DNA of 44,180 bases from Chthoniobacterales bacterium. Its GTDB lineage: Bacteria; Verrucomicrobiota; Verrucomicrobiia; Chthoniobacterales; UBA10450. The DNA lies in NCBI GenBank assembly GCA_003244145.1, contig QHBM01000123.1, positions 614 through 44,793 on the forward strand, given 5' to 3'. A program made the translations under genes and the position numbers. Below, one piece after another: positions 33,364 through 42,904 of this stretch (positions are counted from its first letter, which is position 1; every line of letters begins with the position of its first letter). The notes under the pieces were generated by a model that saw nothing but the letters and a program-made list of their open reading frames with translations, did no database searches and was not told the origin of the DNA.

Positions 33364-36300
33364 ATGTCTCGCATTAAGATCACGGCACTAGCCATCCTCG
33401 TATCACTCTCTGCGTTCTTCGCGGTTTGGGGCGTTTCATTACGACCCGGAGCAAACACGACTGCAACATCGCCCGCTGATGATGCTGATCCCGATTTGCC
33501 GTCCAAGGCATTCATGCAAAACAGCATCGATCAAGAAGACTATCTCGATATGCGGTCGCGAGCGATTTCGCGTAAGCACGGTATCGATCCCGACGTCGAC
33601 TTGGACCCGGGACTGAGAACAACCGCGATCGCAAAGTTTGAGGAGCAACAGGAAGCCCTTCTGCGCAACACTCCGGAATCCATGCGCGACCCGGTGACGG
33701 GAACTGGCCTGCCTGCCTGGGTTCCTATCGGACCGTTCTCGATTCCGAACGGACAGACAACGGCGGCTGCGGGCGGAACGATTGCAGTTTCCGGCCGAAC
33801 GACCGCTGTCGTAACCAATCCTTCTGACGCGAACGTGGTTTATATAGGCACGGCGCAGGGCGGTGTTTGGCGCTCGAAGGATGGCGGCAATACTTGGGTG
33901 AGCATTTTCGATAATGCGCGGTCGCAGGCCATCGGAGCCCTGGCGCTGGCTCCGTCGAATCCTTCGATCCTTTATATCGGAACCGGCGAGGCCCACTTTT
34001 CCGTCGACTCCTTCTTTGGCATCGGTCTTTATCGAATCGATAATGCCGACACGACCACCGGCGCCCTGGCAGACCTGAAGGGCCCAATCAATCCGCCTTA
34101 CACCTTCACTGCGAATGCAACGGGCAATCCGTCGATCACGACGACCTGTTTCGGCGGACGCGCAATCAGCCAAATCCTTGTCAACCCAACCGATCCCGCA
34201 ACGATCTTCGTTTCGACGAGCACCGGCGCTGCGAGCAATCACGGAAACGGGCTTTCCTCTTTTGTTCCGCCGCTCGCGCTGGTGGGCGTTTATCGTTCCA
34301 CCAATGCGACTGCCGCCCCATCTGCAGTGACATTTACGAAACTGGCGGTGGCGCCGAATGGCGGCAGCCTGGACGTTCCGGGAACAGGTAATCGACGAGT
34401 CTCCGACATGGCGTTTGAGCCGGGCAATCCGGACGTTCTGCTCGCTGGCGTTTTTGGTAACGCAGCCGCTGGGGATGGCGGTGTTTTCCGCTCCACCAAC
34501 GCGACCTCGGTGAGCCCCACGTTCACGCAGACGCTGACCATTTCTGCGACCCGCATCAATTTCGCAATTCAAAAAACGGGCGCGGTCGTAACTGTTCTCG
34601 CGGCCACTTCTGAGTCGTCCGGGACTGTTGCCTGCGGCGTCGGCACGGGCCAGTTGCGCAAATCCATCGATGGAGGTGTGACCTGGCCAAGTGTCGCGGC
34701 CACCGCCGCAACCGGGGGCATTTTGACTGGCGCGGACGGTTTCTGCGGTGGCCAATGCGTCTATGATATTACGGTGGCGATGGCGCCGGCGGATCCGAAT
34801 ACCATCTATCTCGGTGGAAACGCGACCGGCACCTGCTCCAATTCAGTCAAAAAATCGACCAACGGGACGACGTTCGTGCGCGATGATAACAAAGTGCACG
34901 CCGACACCCAGATCCTCTATGTTTCCAACACCACGCCGCCTATCGTCTTTGACGGAAATGACGGCGGCATTTGGAAGCGCGACGCGACTTTGGCAGCGGG
35001 TTCGGCGTGGACGGATCTAAACAAGGCTCCACTTAACGTTACGCAATTCCAAAGCGTGGCGGTCCACCCGACCGACCGTAATTTCACGATCGGCGGAACC
35101 CAGGACAATGGGACTGAAGCCCAGGACGACCCTGCGGGCGCCGGTCCCTCCGTGTCCGGGCAGTGGATTAGCGCCGAGGGAGGCGATGGCGGATTCGCGC
35201 TCATCGACTCAAACTCGAACGCGACCGCCATCACGATGTATCACACGTTCTTTAACCGAACGGGCCTCCAGATCGTCTTTGACCGGGCTTTGACGCGCCT
35301 TTGTCTAGCGACAAAGGATGGCTGGGAGACCCGGGGCAATTTTGCAGGTGCGCCGCCTATAGATGCCACCCCATCCTGCGATACGACTCCATTCTTTGTC
35401 CAGAACGGAATCGCCCTTACGGATACGGTTAATTTTTATGCGCCGATGGCGTTAGGACCCGGTAATCCCAACACGTTGTATTTTGGCACGGACCGGCTCT
35501 ACCGCTCGATCAACCAAGGCGACCTCATGACGGTAGTCAGCCAGGCGCCGTTCGCTGCGGGCAGAGCCATTGATTACGTCGCCATTTCTCCGCAAACCGA
35601 TAATTCGCGCATCGTCGGTCTGGACAATGGCAAAGTGTTTGCGACAACGACCGGTGCAGCTGTCCTGATCGACACGAACTTCCCGCCGCCGAACAATGCG
35701 CAAGCCAATACGTTCCGCGATATCGGACAGATGAGGTTTGCTCCTAACGATCCCAACACTGCCTATATCTCGCTGGATTACTACTTCGATTCGCCGAACG
35801 CGACGACTTCGCACGTGTGGAAAGTTGTGAATCTAAACACGACACCAGTCTGGACGCCCCTCCAAGGCACAGACCAGAATGTTCTTCCAAACATTCCGGT
35901 CAACGCCTTGGTGGTTGATCCGGCGCAGCCAAACCGCATCTTTGCCGGCACCGACATCGGCGTCTATGTGACGCAGGACGGCGGCGCCAATTGGGTCCCG
36001 TTCGGCCAGGGTCTGCCGCGCGTCGCGGTCTTCGACATGGCCATTCAACCTACCAGCCGACTGCTGCGTATTGCCACGCACGGCCGCGGCATGTGGGAGA
36101 TTCCTGTCGCGGCAGTGGCAGGTCCATCACTTACTACTCAGGTGGCCTCAGCGGCGATCTCGCTGGGTAGCAGTACCTCCGATACTGCCACGCTCTCCGG
36201 TGGACAGAATCCAACTGGCTCCATCACGTTCAGGCTTTTCGGGCCAAACGATAATAGCTGCTCGAACGCGCCCATCTTCACCTCAGTCCAAGGAGTAAAT

Positions 36301-37224
36301 GGTAACGGGACCTATACTTCTGGTTCGTTCACGCCGTCGGCGGTGGGAACGTATCTCTGGGTGGCGAGTTATAGCGGCGACAGTAACAACGGCGGCCTCG
36401 CCACGCCTTGTGGCGATGCGAACGAAACCGTGACGGTCACGCTGTCGCAGCTGGTGAACGTGTCGACTCGGGCCCGAGTAGAAGCCGGCAACGGTAACGA
36501 AATCATTGGAGGGTTCATCATCCAGGGAAGTGCATCGAAGAAGGTGCTCATCCGAGGCCTCGGACCTTCGTTACAGTCCATGGGTCTTACCGATGTTCTG
36601 ATTAATCCGACGCTCGAGCTGCATCCGGCAAGCGGTCCGGTGGTGTTTAACCAGGACTGGAGAGACACACAGGCAGCCGCCATCCAGGCAACCGGAATAC
36701 CGCCGCTGTATGATGTCGAGTCCGCAATTCTGGCCACACTAGCTCCGGGCAACCACACAGCCATCCTCAAGGGCCTGAATGGTGGTTTGGGCCTTGGATT
36801 GATAGAAGTGTATGACTTGGACACAGCTTCTTCCAAGCTGGTCAACCTGAGCACCCGTGCTTCGGTTACGAGCGGGAACAACGTTATGATTGGCGGCTTC
36901 TTTGTCGGTGCTGGCAACGGCGGCGGCAACATCGTCGTGCGCGCCCTTGGGCCATCACTCTCATCCGGTGGAGTAACCAATCCGCTGGCAGATCCCACGT
37001 TGGAACTGCGCGACGGAGATGGAACGCTGATAATGTCGGATGACAATTGGCAGGACAACCCGACCCAGGCCACAGCCATCTCTGCGGCAGGACTGGCGCC
37101 TACCAATACGAAGGAGGCTGCTATTATCAAGTTCCTGGCTCCCGGTGCTTACACCGTGATCGTGCAGGCAAGACCCAACACGGGGACAGGAGTAGGTCTG
37201 GTGGAGATCTACAACGTTCCGTAA
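33364..37224 (+). CDS. Giant secreted Asp-box (BNR/sortilin-like) protein
   Basis: A 1286-residue protein. The signal peptide is at about 1-27 ('ITALAILVSLSAFFAVWG'). Residues about 115-920 form a beta-propeller-like region with Asp-box motifs S-x-D-x-G-x-T-W: 'SKDGGNTWVS' (about 170), 'SIDGGVTWPS' (about 435) and 'TQDGGANWVPFG' (about 873), plus repeated 'NPSILYIGTGEA'-type strands. This resembles VPS10/sortilin and BNR-repeat glycosidase-like proteins (propellers often binding sugars or peptides), but no full glycosidase active site was identified. An Ig-like domain follows (about 920-1025). The last 258 residues are the same two-copy C-terminal module (1029-1286) as in the 2011-residue protein, ending 'EIYNVP'. 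It is probably surface-attached or secreted. A near-consensus RBS precedes it, and a terminator follows. Confidence 0.9.
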   Translation: MSRIKITALAILVSLSAFFAVWGVSLRPGANTTATSPADDADPDLPSKAFMQNSIDQEDYLDMRSRAISRKHGIDPDVDLDPGLRTTAIAKFEEQQEALLRNTPESMRDPVTGTGLPAWVPIGPFSIPNGQTTAAAGGTIAVSGRTTAVVTNPSDANVVYIGTAQGGVWRSKDGGNTWVSIFDNARSQAIGALALAPSNPSILYIGTGEAHFSVDSFFGIGLYRIDNADTTTGALADLKGPINPPYTFTANATGNPSITTTCFGGRAISQILVNPTDPATIFVSTSTGAASNHGNGLSSFVPPLALVGVYRSTNATAAPSAVTFTKLAVAPNGGSLDVPGTGNRRVSDMAFEPGNPDVLLAGVFGNAAAGDGGVFRSTNATSVSPTFTQTLTISATRINFAIQKTGAVVTVLAATSESSGTVACGVGTGQLRKSIDGGVTWPSVAATAATGGILTGADGFCGGQCVYDITVAMAPADPNTIYLGGNATGTCSNSVKKSTNGTTFVRDDNKVHADTQILYVSNTTPPIVFDGNDGGIWKRDATLAAGSAWTDLNKAPLNVTQFQSVAVHPTDRNFTIGGTQDNGTEAQDDPAGAGPSVSGQWISAEGGDGGFALIDSNSNATAITMYHTFFNRTGLQIVFDRALTRLCLATKDGWETRGNFAGAPPIDATPSCDTTPFFVQNGIALTDTVNFYAPMALGPGNPNTLYFGTDRLYRSINQGDLMTVVSQAPFAAGRAIDYVAISPQTDNSRIVGLDNGKVFATTTGAAVLIDTNFPPPNNAQANTFRDIGQMRFAPNDPNTAYISLDYYFDSPNATTSHVWKVVNLNTTPVWTPLQGTDQNVLPNIPVNALVVDPAQPNRIFAGTDIGVYVTQDGGANWVPFGQGLPRVAVFDMAIQPTSRLLRIATHGRGMWEIPVAAVAGPSLTTQVASAAISLGSSTSDTATLSGGQNPTGSITFRLFGPNDNSCSNAPIFTSVQGVNGNGTYTSGSFTPSAVGTYLWVASYSGDSNNGGLATPCGDANETVTVTLSQLVNVSTRARVEAGNGNEIIGGFIIQGSASKKVLIRGLGPSLQSMGLTDVLINPTLELHPASGPVVFNQDWRDTQAAAIQATGIPPLYDVESAILATLAPGNHTAILKGLNGGLGLGLIEVYDLDTASSKLVNLSTRASVTSGNNVMIGGFFVGAGNGGGNIVVRALGPSLSSGGVTNPLADPTLELRDGDGTLIMSDDNWQDNPTQATAISAAGLAPTNTKEAAIIKFLAPGAYTVIVQARPNTGTGVGLVEIYNVP

Positions 37225-37281
37225 CCTAACGACTATTGTCCGCGAGCGTGAGCTCGCAGGCAGGAAGCGACCTGAAATTCG

Positions 37282-37321
37282 AGCAGCTCCGTGGGCAAAA
37301 CCCGCGGAGCTGCTTCGTTTT
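37282..37321. terminator. Hairpin terminator between convergent genes
   Basis: A 14-bp stem (37282-37295 with 37301-37314), perfect apart from one G-U wobble, with loop CAAAA, then a short T-run TCGTTTT. It lies after the 1286-residue protein gene and before the convergent small exported-protein gene. Confidence 0.75.
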
Positions 37322-37452
37322 CCAGAGTGAATTCTCCTGCCACTCAAAATTCGCGTTGTTGCACTTTGCGAATATCGCGAGTGAGCCAGGAATGGAATCC
37401 CGCGCAGGAGCCACAGCTCGGCCTGAACGTTTAGCGGCGAGTCGCCTACAAG

Positions 37453-37992
37453 CTAATACTTTCCCGGATCAAGTGGCTGCGCATCCCGTCCAAGAGCCGT
37501 ACCTGGATGGACCATGCTCCTCTCTTCCGGGGTAAGAACGATATCACCGCGCGCAACGCGGATGAAATCGTGAATCGCGTGGCGCGCTCCCTCGTTTGAG
37601 GACGACATCTCCACTTGAATGCCAGCGGGTGCTGGCGTTACGGAAAATTCTACGCCGCCGGTTTTCTTCGCTCGCTCCACAAAAAGTGGATTGGCCGGTA
37701 CGACTCTGAATAACAACTCAAATTCGCCCCTCCTCAATTCTGCCAGAAGCGCCTTTCCGTAGCGGCGAATCGCGTCGCGGTTGGCGATGTCACGCGGGTC
37801 TCTTGATTCGAAATTTATCGTGCCGCCGCCCTCGGAGAGCCGAAATTGAACAAGGATTTTTTGTCGATCCAACTTTCCCGATGATTGCTCGCTGACCTGG
37901 GGTGCGGAAGGTTGCGATTGGGACGCTGCTCCTGTTGCGATCGCTGAGACCATCAAGCCCGAGAGCACGACTTGCAGCGCATTTTTGTTCAA
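37453..37992 (-). CDS. Small exported protein of unknown function
   Basis: A 179-residue protein with a signal peptide (about 1-24, 'LQVVLSGLMVSAIATGAAS'). The mature part has 'ILVQFRLSEGGGTINFESRD', a basic helix 'RRYGKALLAELRRGEFELLF', and a C-terminal 'RHAIHDFIRVARGD' helix. The pattern is a mixed alpha/beta periplasmic domain; no named family was recognised. It is convergent with the Asp-box protein gene and divergent from typA about 130 nt away. Confidence 0.72.
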   Translation of the reverse strand: MNKNALQVVLSGLMVSAIATGAASQSQPSAPQVSEQSSGKLDRQKILVQFRLSEGGGTINFESRDPRDIANRDAIRRYGKALLAELRRGEFELLFRVVPANPLFVERAKKTGGVEFSVTPAPAGIQVEMSSSNEGARHAIHDFIRVARGDIVLTPEERSMVHPGTALGRDAQPLDPGKY

Positions 37993-38121
37993 TGCTGGCT
38001 TCCTCGATTGATGTTTTAGAAACTACGCGGCAGCAACACGTGCGCAAGCTCCGTAGCCGTCCTGTTGACGCGGGCAACCATCGCGACCATATTCGCGCTC
38101 CTCAATTTCGAGGATCGTCCC

Positions 38122-39936
38122 ATGGACAAGATTCGTAACATCGCCATCATTGCGCACGTCGACCACGGCAAGACCACTCTTGTCGATCAACTCCTGCGCC
38201 AATCGGGCACCTTCCGTTCCAATCAAAAGATCGAGGAACGGATGATGGACTCGATGGACCTCGAGCGCGAAAAAGGCATCACCATTCGGGCGAAGAACGC
38301 GGCCTTCCAGTGGAACGGTTACCGCATCAACATCGTGGACACCCCGGGCCACGCCGATTTCGGCGGTGAGGTGGAGCGCATCATGAAAATGGTGGACGGC
38401 GTCCTTCTCGTCGTCGATGCGCACGACGGTCCCCAGGCGCAGACGCGTTTCGTTTTGCGAAAAGCGCTCGAGAATCACGCGAAGCCAATTGTCGTGATCA
38501 ACAAGATCGATCGGGAAAATGCGCGGCCGCACAAAGTCCTCGATCTCGTCTTCGATCTTTTTGTCGAGCTCAAGGCCACGGACGAACAGCTCGATTTCCC
38601 AATCATTTACGCGAGCGCCAAAAACGGTTTTGCCATGCGCGAGCTGCACGAGAACAGCGAAGACATGACGCCGTTATTCGAGGCCATCGTGAAATATGTT
38701 CCGCCACCGGAAGTTTCACCGGAACCGTTCTTTCAAATGCTCGTTTCGAATCTGGACTACAGCGATTACCTCGGCCGCATTGCCTTGGGCCGCATCGTCA
38801 GCGGACGAGTGAGCGTGGGTGATTCCATCGTCTGTATTCATCGCGACGGCCGCCGGGAGCGCGCGAATGTCACCGGCCTTTATACTTTCGCGGGGATGGG
38901 CCAGGTGGAGTTGAAGCACGCCAGCGTCGGCGACATCATCGGCCTGACCGGGTTTGAAGAAGTTTACATCGGCGAAACCCTCACCGACCGCGAGGAGCAT
39001 CCCCCTCTGCAATTCGTCGACATCGATCCACCGACCATTCGGATGAGGATCCTGGTTAACGATTCGCCGTTCGCCGGTCGCGAAGGAAAGTTTGTCACCG
39101 CGCGGCACGTTCGCGAGCGCCTCGTGCGCGAGACGCGGGCTAACGTTTCGCTCCAGATGAAAGACACCGAGGCTGCCGGCGCTTTCGAGATCAATGCGCG
39201 AGGCGAAATGCAGATTGCGATCCTGGTCGAACAGATGCGGCGCGAGGGCTACGAAGTGATGGTGTCGCGTCCGGAAGTCATCTTTCAGCGCGGCGAAGAC
39301 GGAGCGTTGCTCGAGCCGCTGGAGACTTTATACGTCGAAGTCCCGAACGAAAATCTCGGCGACGTCTTGCAATCACTGGCCGCGCGCAAAGGCGAGATCG
39401 TGAGCATGGACCATCATGCGACACGGGTTTCCGTCGAAGCGATTATTCCTACCCGCGGCCTGATTGGATTCGAGAGCGATCTCATCAACCTGACACGCGG
39501 CGAAGGTTTGATGAGCCATCTCTTCCGCGAGTACGCGCCGTTCAAAGGCGAACTGGAGGGGCGCAATCGCGGCGTGATGATTTCGATGGAACCCGGCACC
39601 AGCACCGCTTACGCGTTGAACAATATCCAAGCCCGCGGCAAACTTTTCATCGGCCCGCAGGAAGAGGTTTATTCCGGCATGATCGTGGGCGAAAACGCAC
39701 GGCCGGAAGACCTGCCTGTGAATCCCTGCAAGGCAAAACATCTCACGAACATGCGCAGCCAGGGAGATGGCAAAGGCATTCAGCTCGAAGCCCCGCTCCG
39801 CATGACTCTGGAACGCGCCATTGAATATATCAGCGCGGACGAATTCGTGGAGGCGACGCCGAAATCGCTGCGGTTGCGCAAGCGCATTCTTGATCCCACC
39901 GCGCGCAAACGCGCCTCGAATCTGGCCGCCGCGTAG
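38122..39936 (+). CDS. typA: Ribosome-associated GTPase TypA/BipA
   Basis: A 604-residue translational GTPase; the length matches E. coli BipA (607). The start is the ATG at 38122. G1 '[17 protein letters not shown]', G2 'REKGITI', G3 '[14 protein letters not shown]' and G4 'NKIDR' are intact. The EF-G-like domains follow, with 'RGELQIA'-type sequence here as '[20 protein letters not shown]' and '[11 protein letters not shown]'. The BipA-specific C-terminal domain is seen at '[15 protein letters not shown]'. It binds the ribosome and aids 50S assembly and stress or low-temperature growth. A single-gene unit; yebC follows after 174 nt. Confidence 0.97.
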   Translation: MDKIRNIAIIAHVDHGKTTLVDQLLRQSGTFRSNQKIEERMMDSMDLEREKGITIRAKNAAFQWNGYRINIVDTPGHADFGGEVERIMKMVDGVLLVVDAHDGPQAQTRFVLRKALENHAKPIVVINKIDRENARPHKVLDLVFDLFVELKATDEQLDFPIIYASAKNGFAMRELHENSEDMTPLFEAIVKYVPPPEVSPEPFFQMLVSNLDYSDYLGRIALGRIVSGRVSVGDSIVCIHRDGRRERANVTGLYTFAGMGQVELKHASVGDIIGLTGFEEVYIGETLTDREEHPPLQFVDIDPPTIRMRILVNDSPFAGREGKFVTARHVRERLVRETRANVSLQMKDTEAAGAFEINARGEMQIAILVEQMRREGYEVMVSRPEVIFQRGEDGALLEPLETLYVEVPNENLGDVLQSLAARKGEIVSMDHHATRVSVEAIIPTRGLIGFESDLINLTRGEGLMSHLFREYAPFKGELEGRNRGVMISMEPGTSTAYALNNIQARGKLFIGPQEEVYSGMIVGENARPEDLPVNPCKAKHLTNMRSQGDGKGIQLEAPLRMTLERAIEYISADEFVEATPKSLRLRKRILDPTARKRASNLAAA

Positions 39937-40110
39937 CTCCACGCGCGGCAAAATTCGCGGCCCGCGCTGATTGACAAATCCGGCCGGCTGCAGTTCAATT
40001 CAACCGTTAGTCTTCCTCTCGATTAACCATTCTGCTCGAGAGGAGCGCCCGTTCCGAATCAACCGTTTCTGTCTGGGCGGCTTTGGTAAAATCAAGGACT
40101 CCGCACATCG

Positions 40111-40866
40111 ATGTCAGGACACAGCAAGTGGTCCAAAGTTAAACGCTTCAAAGGCGCGCTCGATACCAAGCGCGGCGCGCTTTTCAGCAAGCTCTCCCGC
40201 GAGATCACCATGGCCGCGAAAATCGGCGGCGGCGATCCCGACGGTAATGTCCGGCTGCGCAGCGCCATCCTTTCCGCGCGCGGGCAAAGCATGCCCAACG
40301 ACAACATCGACCGCGCAATCAAGCGCGGCACGGGCGAAGGAGTGGAAGCGCAGCATTTCGACGAAATCGTTTACGAAGGATACGCACCCGGCGGCGTCGC
40401 CGTGATTGTGGAAGCCGCGACCGATAATAAGAACCGCACCGCGGCCGAGATTCGTAGCATCTTCACCAAGAACCACGGCAACCTTGCCACCAGCGGCAGC
40501 GTCTCCTACATGTTTCACAAAAAAGGCCGGTTCACCGTCCCCCGCCACGCCATGGGCGAGGAGCGCATGTTTGAGCTGGCCCTTGAAGCTGGCGCTGAGG
40601 AGTTGACAACGGAGGAGGAACAGTATGTTATTACCACTTCCCACGATCAGCTCTATGCAGTAGCTGAGACGCTCAAACACGCGGGCGTCACCACCGATGG
40701 GCAAAAGTTTACTTTCATCCCTGATACGACAGTTCCGGTCAACGATGAGACCGTCGCGCTGCAGATCTTGCGCTTGTGCGATAGTCTCGAAGAAGACGAT
40801 GACGTCCAAAACGTCTATTCCAATTTAGATATCCCCGACGAACTGCTGGCGAAGTTGCCGGCCTAG
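40111..40866 (+). CDS. yebC: YebC/PmpR family protein
   Basis: A 251-residue protein of normal length. The N-terminus 'MSGHSKWSKVKRFKGALDTK' fits the family pattern GHSKW..IK.RK...D.KRG, followed by 'KLSREITMAAKIGGGDP' and 'MPNDNIDRAIKRGTGEG'. Later come 'AVIVEAATDNKNRTAAEIR' and 'FTKNHGNLATSGSVSYMFHK', also typical. Known as a DNA-binding regulator or, more recently, as a factor that relieves ribosome stalling at proline-rich stretches (YebC/TACO1 family). rho follows by 63 nt. Confidence 0.96.
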   Translation: MSGHSKWSKVKRFKGALDTKRGALFSKLSREITMAAKIGGGDPDGNVRLRSAILSARGQSMPNDNIDRAIKRGTGEGVEAQHFDEIVYEGYAPGGVAVIVEAATDNKNRTAAEIRSIFTKNHGNLATSGSVSYMFHKKGRFTVPRHAMGEERMFELALEAGAEELTTEEEQYVITTSHDQLYAVAETLKHAGVTTDGQKFTFIPDTTVPVNDETVALQILRLCDSLEEDDDVQNVYSNLDIPDELLAKLPA

Positions 40867-40929
40867 AAACGCCGCCGGTCAGACCGACGGCCTGGCTGCT
40901 CCGGCAGCCTGGAGAGCATCTCTGTAATT

Positions 40930-42315
40930 ATGAGCGAACAACCTGATAACCAGCGACCGCTGGAAACCAACGCGGCCGCGGAACGTCCACGGCGTCCCCG
41001 CCGGCGATTTCCCCGCCGGCACGATGGTCCGCGTCGCGGACCCGAGGAACAGCAGCGGGGCGATCTCAACGGACCGGCGGACCGGATCGAGCCCGAAGCG
41101 GACAGAAGCGCGGCGAACGTCGGAGACGGCGGAGGCGACCAGCGCGATTACCAGCCGCGTTCCGATCAGGATCAATCCGCGGGTCCTTCTCAGAACGGTG
41201 AGCTCGAACGCGAACCGGAGCTAGGCGACGGCATCATTGAGATTTCCGGAAAAGGCTTTGGGTTCCTGCGCGACGCGAAACGCAATTTCGTCCAGACCCC
41301 GCAGGATATTTTTGTCACGCCGGAGATTGTTCGCCGTTTTGCTTTGCGGGATGGCATGTGGATCCACGGCGAGACCCGTCGCGGGAACCGCGGACCGCAG
41401 TTGACCCGGCTCCTCACTATCAATCAAGACGAGCCGCCGAAGTATCAGGGGCTCCGGCCGTTTGAGGAACTGACCACGATCAATCCGAATCGGCGGATCA
41501 AGCTCGAGACCGTGCCCGACCGCTACACCACGCGCATCATGGATTTGATGACGCCCCTCGGCATGGGCCAGCGCGGAATCATCGTCGCACCGCCCCGTAC
41601 GGGCAAGACAACGTTGTTGCATCACATCGCGGACGCGGTCGTAAAAAATCATCCTGAAATGAAGCTCATCATTCTTCTGGTGGACGAGCGTCCCGAGGAA
41701 GTGACCGATTTCCGGCGCTCCTGTCCGCAGGCGGAGATCATGGCGAGCTCGAACGACAGCGACATCAAGAGCCATACCCGCATTGCCCAACTCGCGGTCG
41801 AACGCGCCAAGCGCATGGTCGAAGCCGGCAAAGATGTTTTTATCCTGCTCGACTCGATCACCCGCACGGCCCGCGCTTTCAATAACGCGACGGGCGGGGG
41901 CGGACGCACCATGAGCGGCGGTATCGACGCACGCGCGATGGAGATTCCGAGAAAACTTTTCTCCGCGGCGCGCAACACCGAAGAGGCTGGCTCGCTCACG
42001 ATTGTGGCGACCGCGCTGATCGACACTGGCAGCCGGATGGACGAATTGATCTTCCAGGAATTCAAAGGCACGGGAAACATGGAACTGGTGCTCGATCGCA
42101 AGATCAGCGACCAGCGCATTTATCCGGCGGTGGATATTTTCCTTTCCGGCACCCGCCGCGAGGAACTGCTCATGCAGCCGTGGGAGCTGGAGAAGATCAA
42201 TATGATCCGGCGCGGATTGGCCGGCCATAAACCGGGTGAAGCGATCGAGCGTCTGCTCATGTTCGTGAAGAAATTTCCCACGAACACCCAGATGCTGAAG
42301 GAAATCCCGGGTTAA
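40930..42315 (+). CDS. rho: Transcription termination factor Rho
   Basis: A 461-residue protein. The RNA-binding domain starts at 'GIIEISGKGFGFLRDAKRNF' (about residue 100). The hexameric helicase core has Walker A 'APPRTGKTTLLHH', Walker B 'LIILLVDERPEEVTDF', and the R/Q-loop region 'NNATGGGGRTMSGGIDARAM' followed by 'GTGNMELVLDRKISDQRIYP'. The usual N-terminal Rho_N helical domain is absent. The first roughly 100 residues are instead a low-complexity segment: Arg-rich ('RPRRPRRRFPRRHDGPRRG'), then acidic and polar. Such intrinsically disordered N-terminal extensions are known in several phyla and can affect RNA binding or phase separation. All catalytic motifs are present. Confidence 0.98.
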   Translation: MSEQPDNQRPLETNAAAERPRRPRRRFPRRHDGPRRGPEEQQRGDLNGPADRIEPEADRSAANVGDGGGDQRDYQPRSDQDQSAGPSQNGELEREPELGDGIIEISGKGFGFLRDAKRNFVQTPQDIFVTPEIVRRFALRDGMWIHGETRRGNRGPQLTRLLTINQDEPPKYQGLRPFEELTTINPNRRIKLETVPDRYTTRIMDLMTPLGMGQRGIIVAPPRTGKTTLLHHIADAVVKNHPEMKLIILLVDERPEEVTDFRRSCPQAEIMASSNDSDIKSHTRIAQLAVERAKRMVEAGKDVFILLDSITRTARAFNNATGGGGRTMSGGIDARAMEIPRKLFSAARNTEEAGSLTIVATALIDTGSRMDELIFQEFKGTGNMELVLDRKISDQRIYPAVDIFLSGTRREELLMQPWELEKINMIRRGLAGHKPGEAIERLLMFVKKFPTNTQMLKEIPG

Positions 42316-42322
42316 TCTTTAG

Positions 42323-42335
42323 AGGCGGTCTGCAA
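42323..42335. repeat. 13-nt sequence shared with the kbl upstream region
   Basis: AGGCGGTCTGCAA lies between rho and the DUF4112 gene, within GCGGTctgcaACCGC, a 5-bp hairpin. Its reverse complement is at 22921-22933. Confidence 0.4.
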
Positions 42336-42349
42336 CCGCGTCCCGAGAA

Positions 42350-42904
42350 GTGGCGATCGAACACACGCCCAGCATTCCTCGACCGCCGCTCCAGGAAGTC
42401 GATTGGGAAGTTCTTCCCCCGGAAGAAAAGCGAAAGCGTCAGGGCCTCGAGCCGCTTTTCAAATGGCTTGCGCTCATCATGGATGAGTTCCTGCGCATTC
42501 CAGGGACCAAGTTTCGCTTCGGGCTCGATCCTTTGATCGGTCTTGTTCCCGGTATCGGCGACACCGGCTCCGCACTCGTCTCTGCCTTCGCCCTCATTCA
42601 GGCCGTCCGAGTCGGAGTGCCCAAAATCCTCCTCGCGCGCATGTCCCTAAATATCTTGATCAACGAAATCATCGGCATTGTGCCGATCATCGGCGACGCG
42701 TTTTCCTTTTGGTTCAAATCGAACACACGCAATTACGAGATCATCAAGGACCACATTGCCACGCCGGGTGTTACCCGCAGGAGCGATTGGGTTTTTGTCA
42801 TCGCGGTCCTGGTCCTCCTGTTCGCAGTCGTTCTTGTCGGATTGTTGATCAGCCTCATTTTTTTTATGGCCCTGGCGAAGCTGCTCTCGTCGATAAATCA
42901 CTAG
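42350..42904 (+). CDS. DUF4112 membrane protein
   Basis: A 184-residue protein, GTG start at 42350, 34 nt after rho. The DUF4112 (PF13430) core is clear: 'RIPGTKFRFGLDPLIGLVPG', 'GDTGSALVSAFALIQAVRVG' and 'NEIIGIVPIIGDAFSFWFKS', followed by a C-terminal hydrophobic helix pair 'FVIAVLVLLFAVVLVGLLIS'. Function is unknown; it is a small inner-membrane protein. The last 3-4 nt overlap the 3' end of the convergent glnE gene (42901-42904). Confidence 0.9.
   Translation: MAIEHTPSIPRPPLQEVDWEVLPPEEKRKRQGLEPLFKWLALIMDEFLRIPGTKFRFGLDPLIGLVPGIGDTGSALVSAFALIQAVRVGVPKILLARMSLNILINEIIGIVPIIGDAFSFWFKSNTRNYEIIKDHIATPGVTRRSDWVFVIAVLVLLFAVVLVGLLISLIFFMALAKLLSSINH

Noticed and set aside
39948-39972. GC-rich hairpin after typA
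   Set aside because: Short stem (about 6 bp), long loop and no T-run; not a credible intrinsic terminator.
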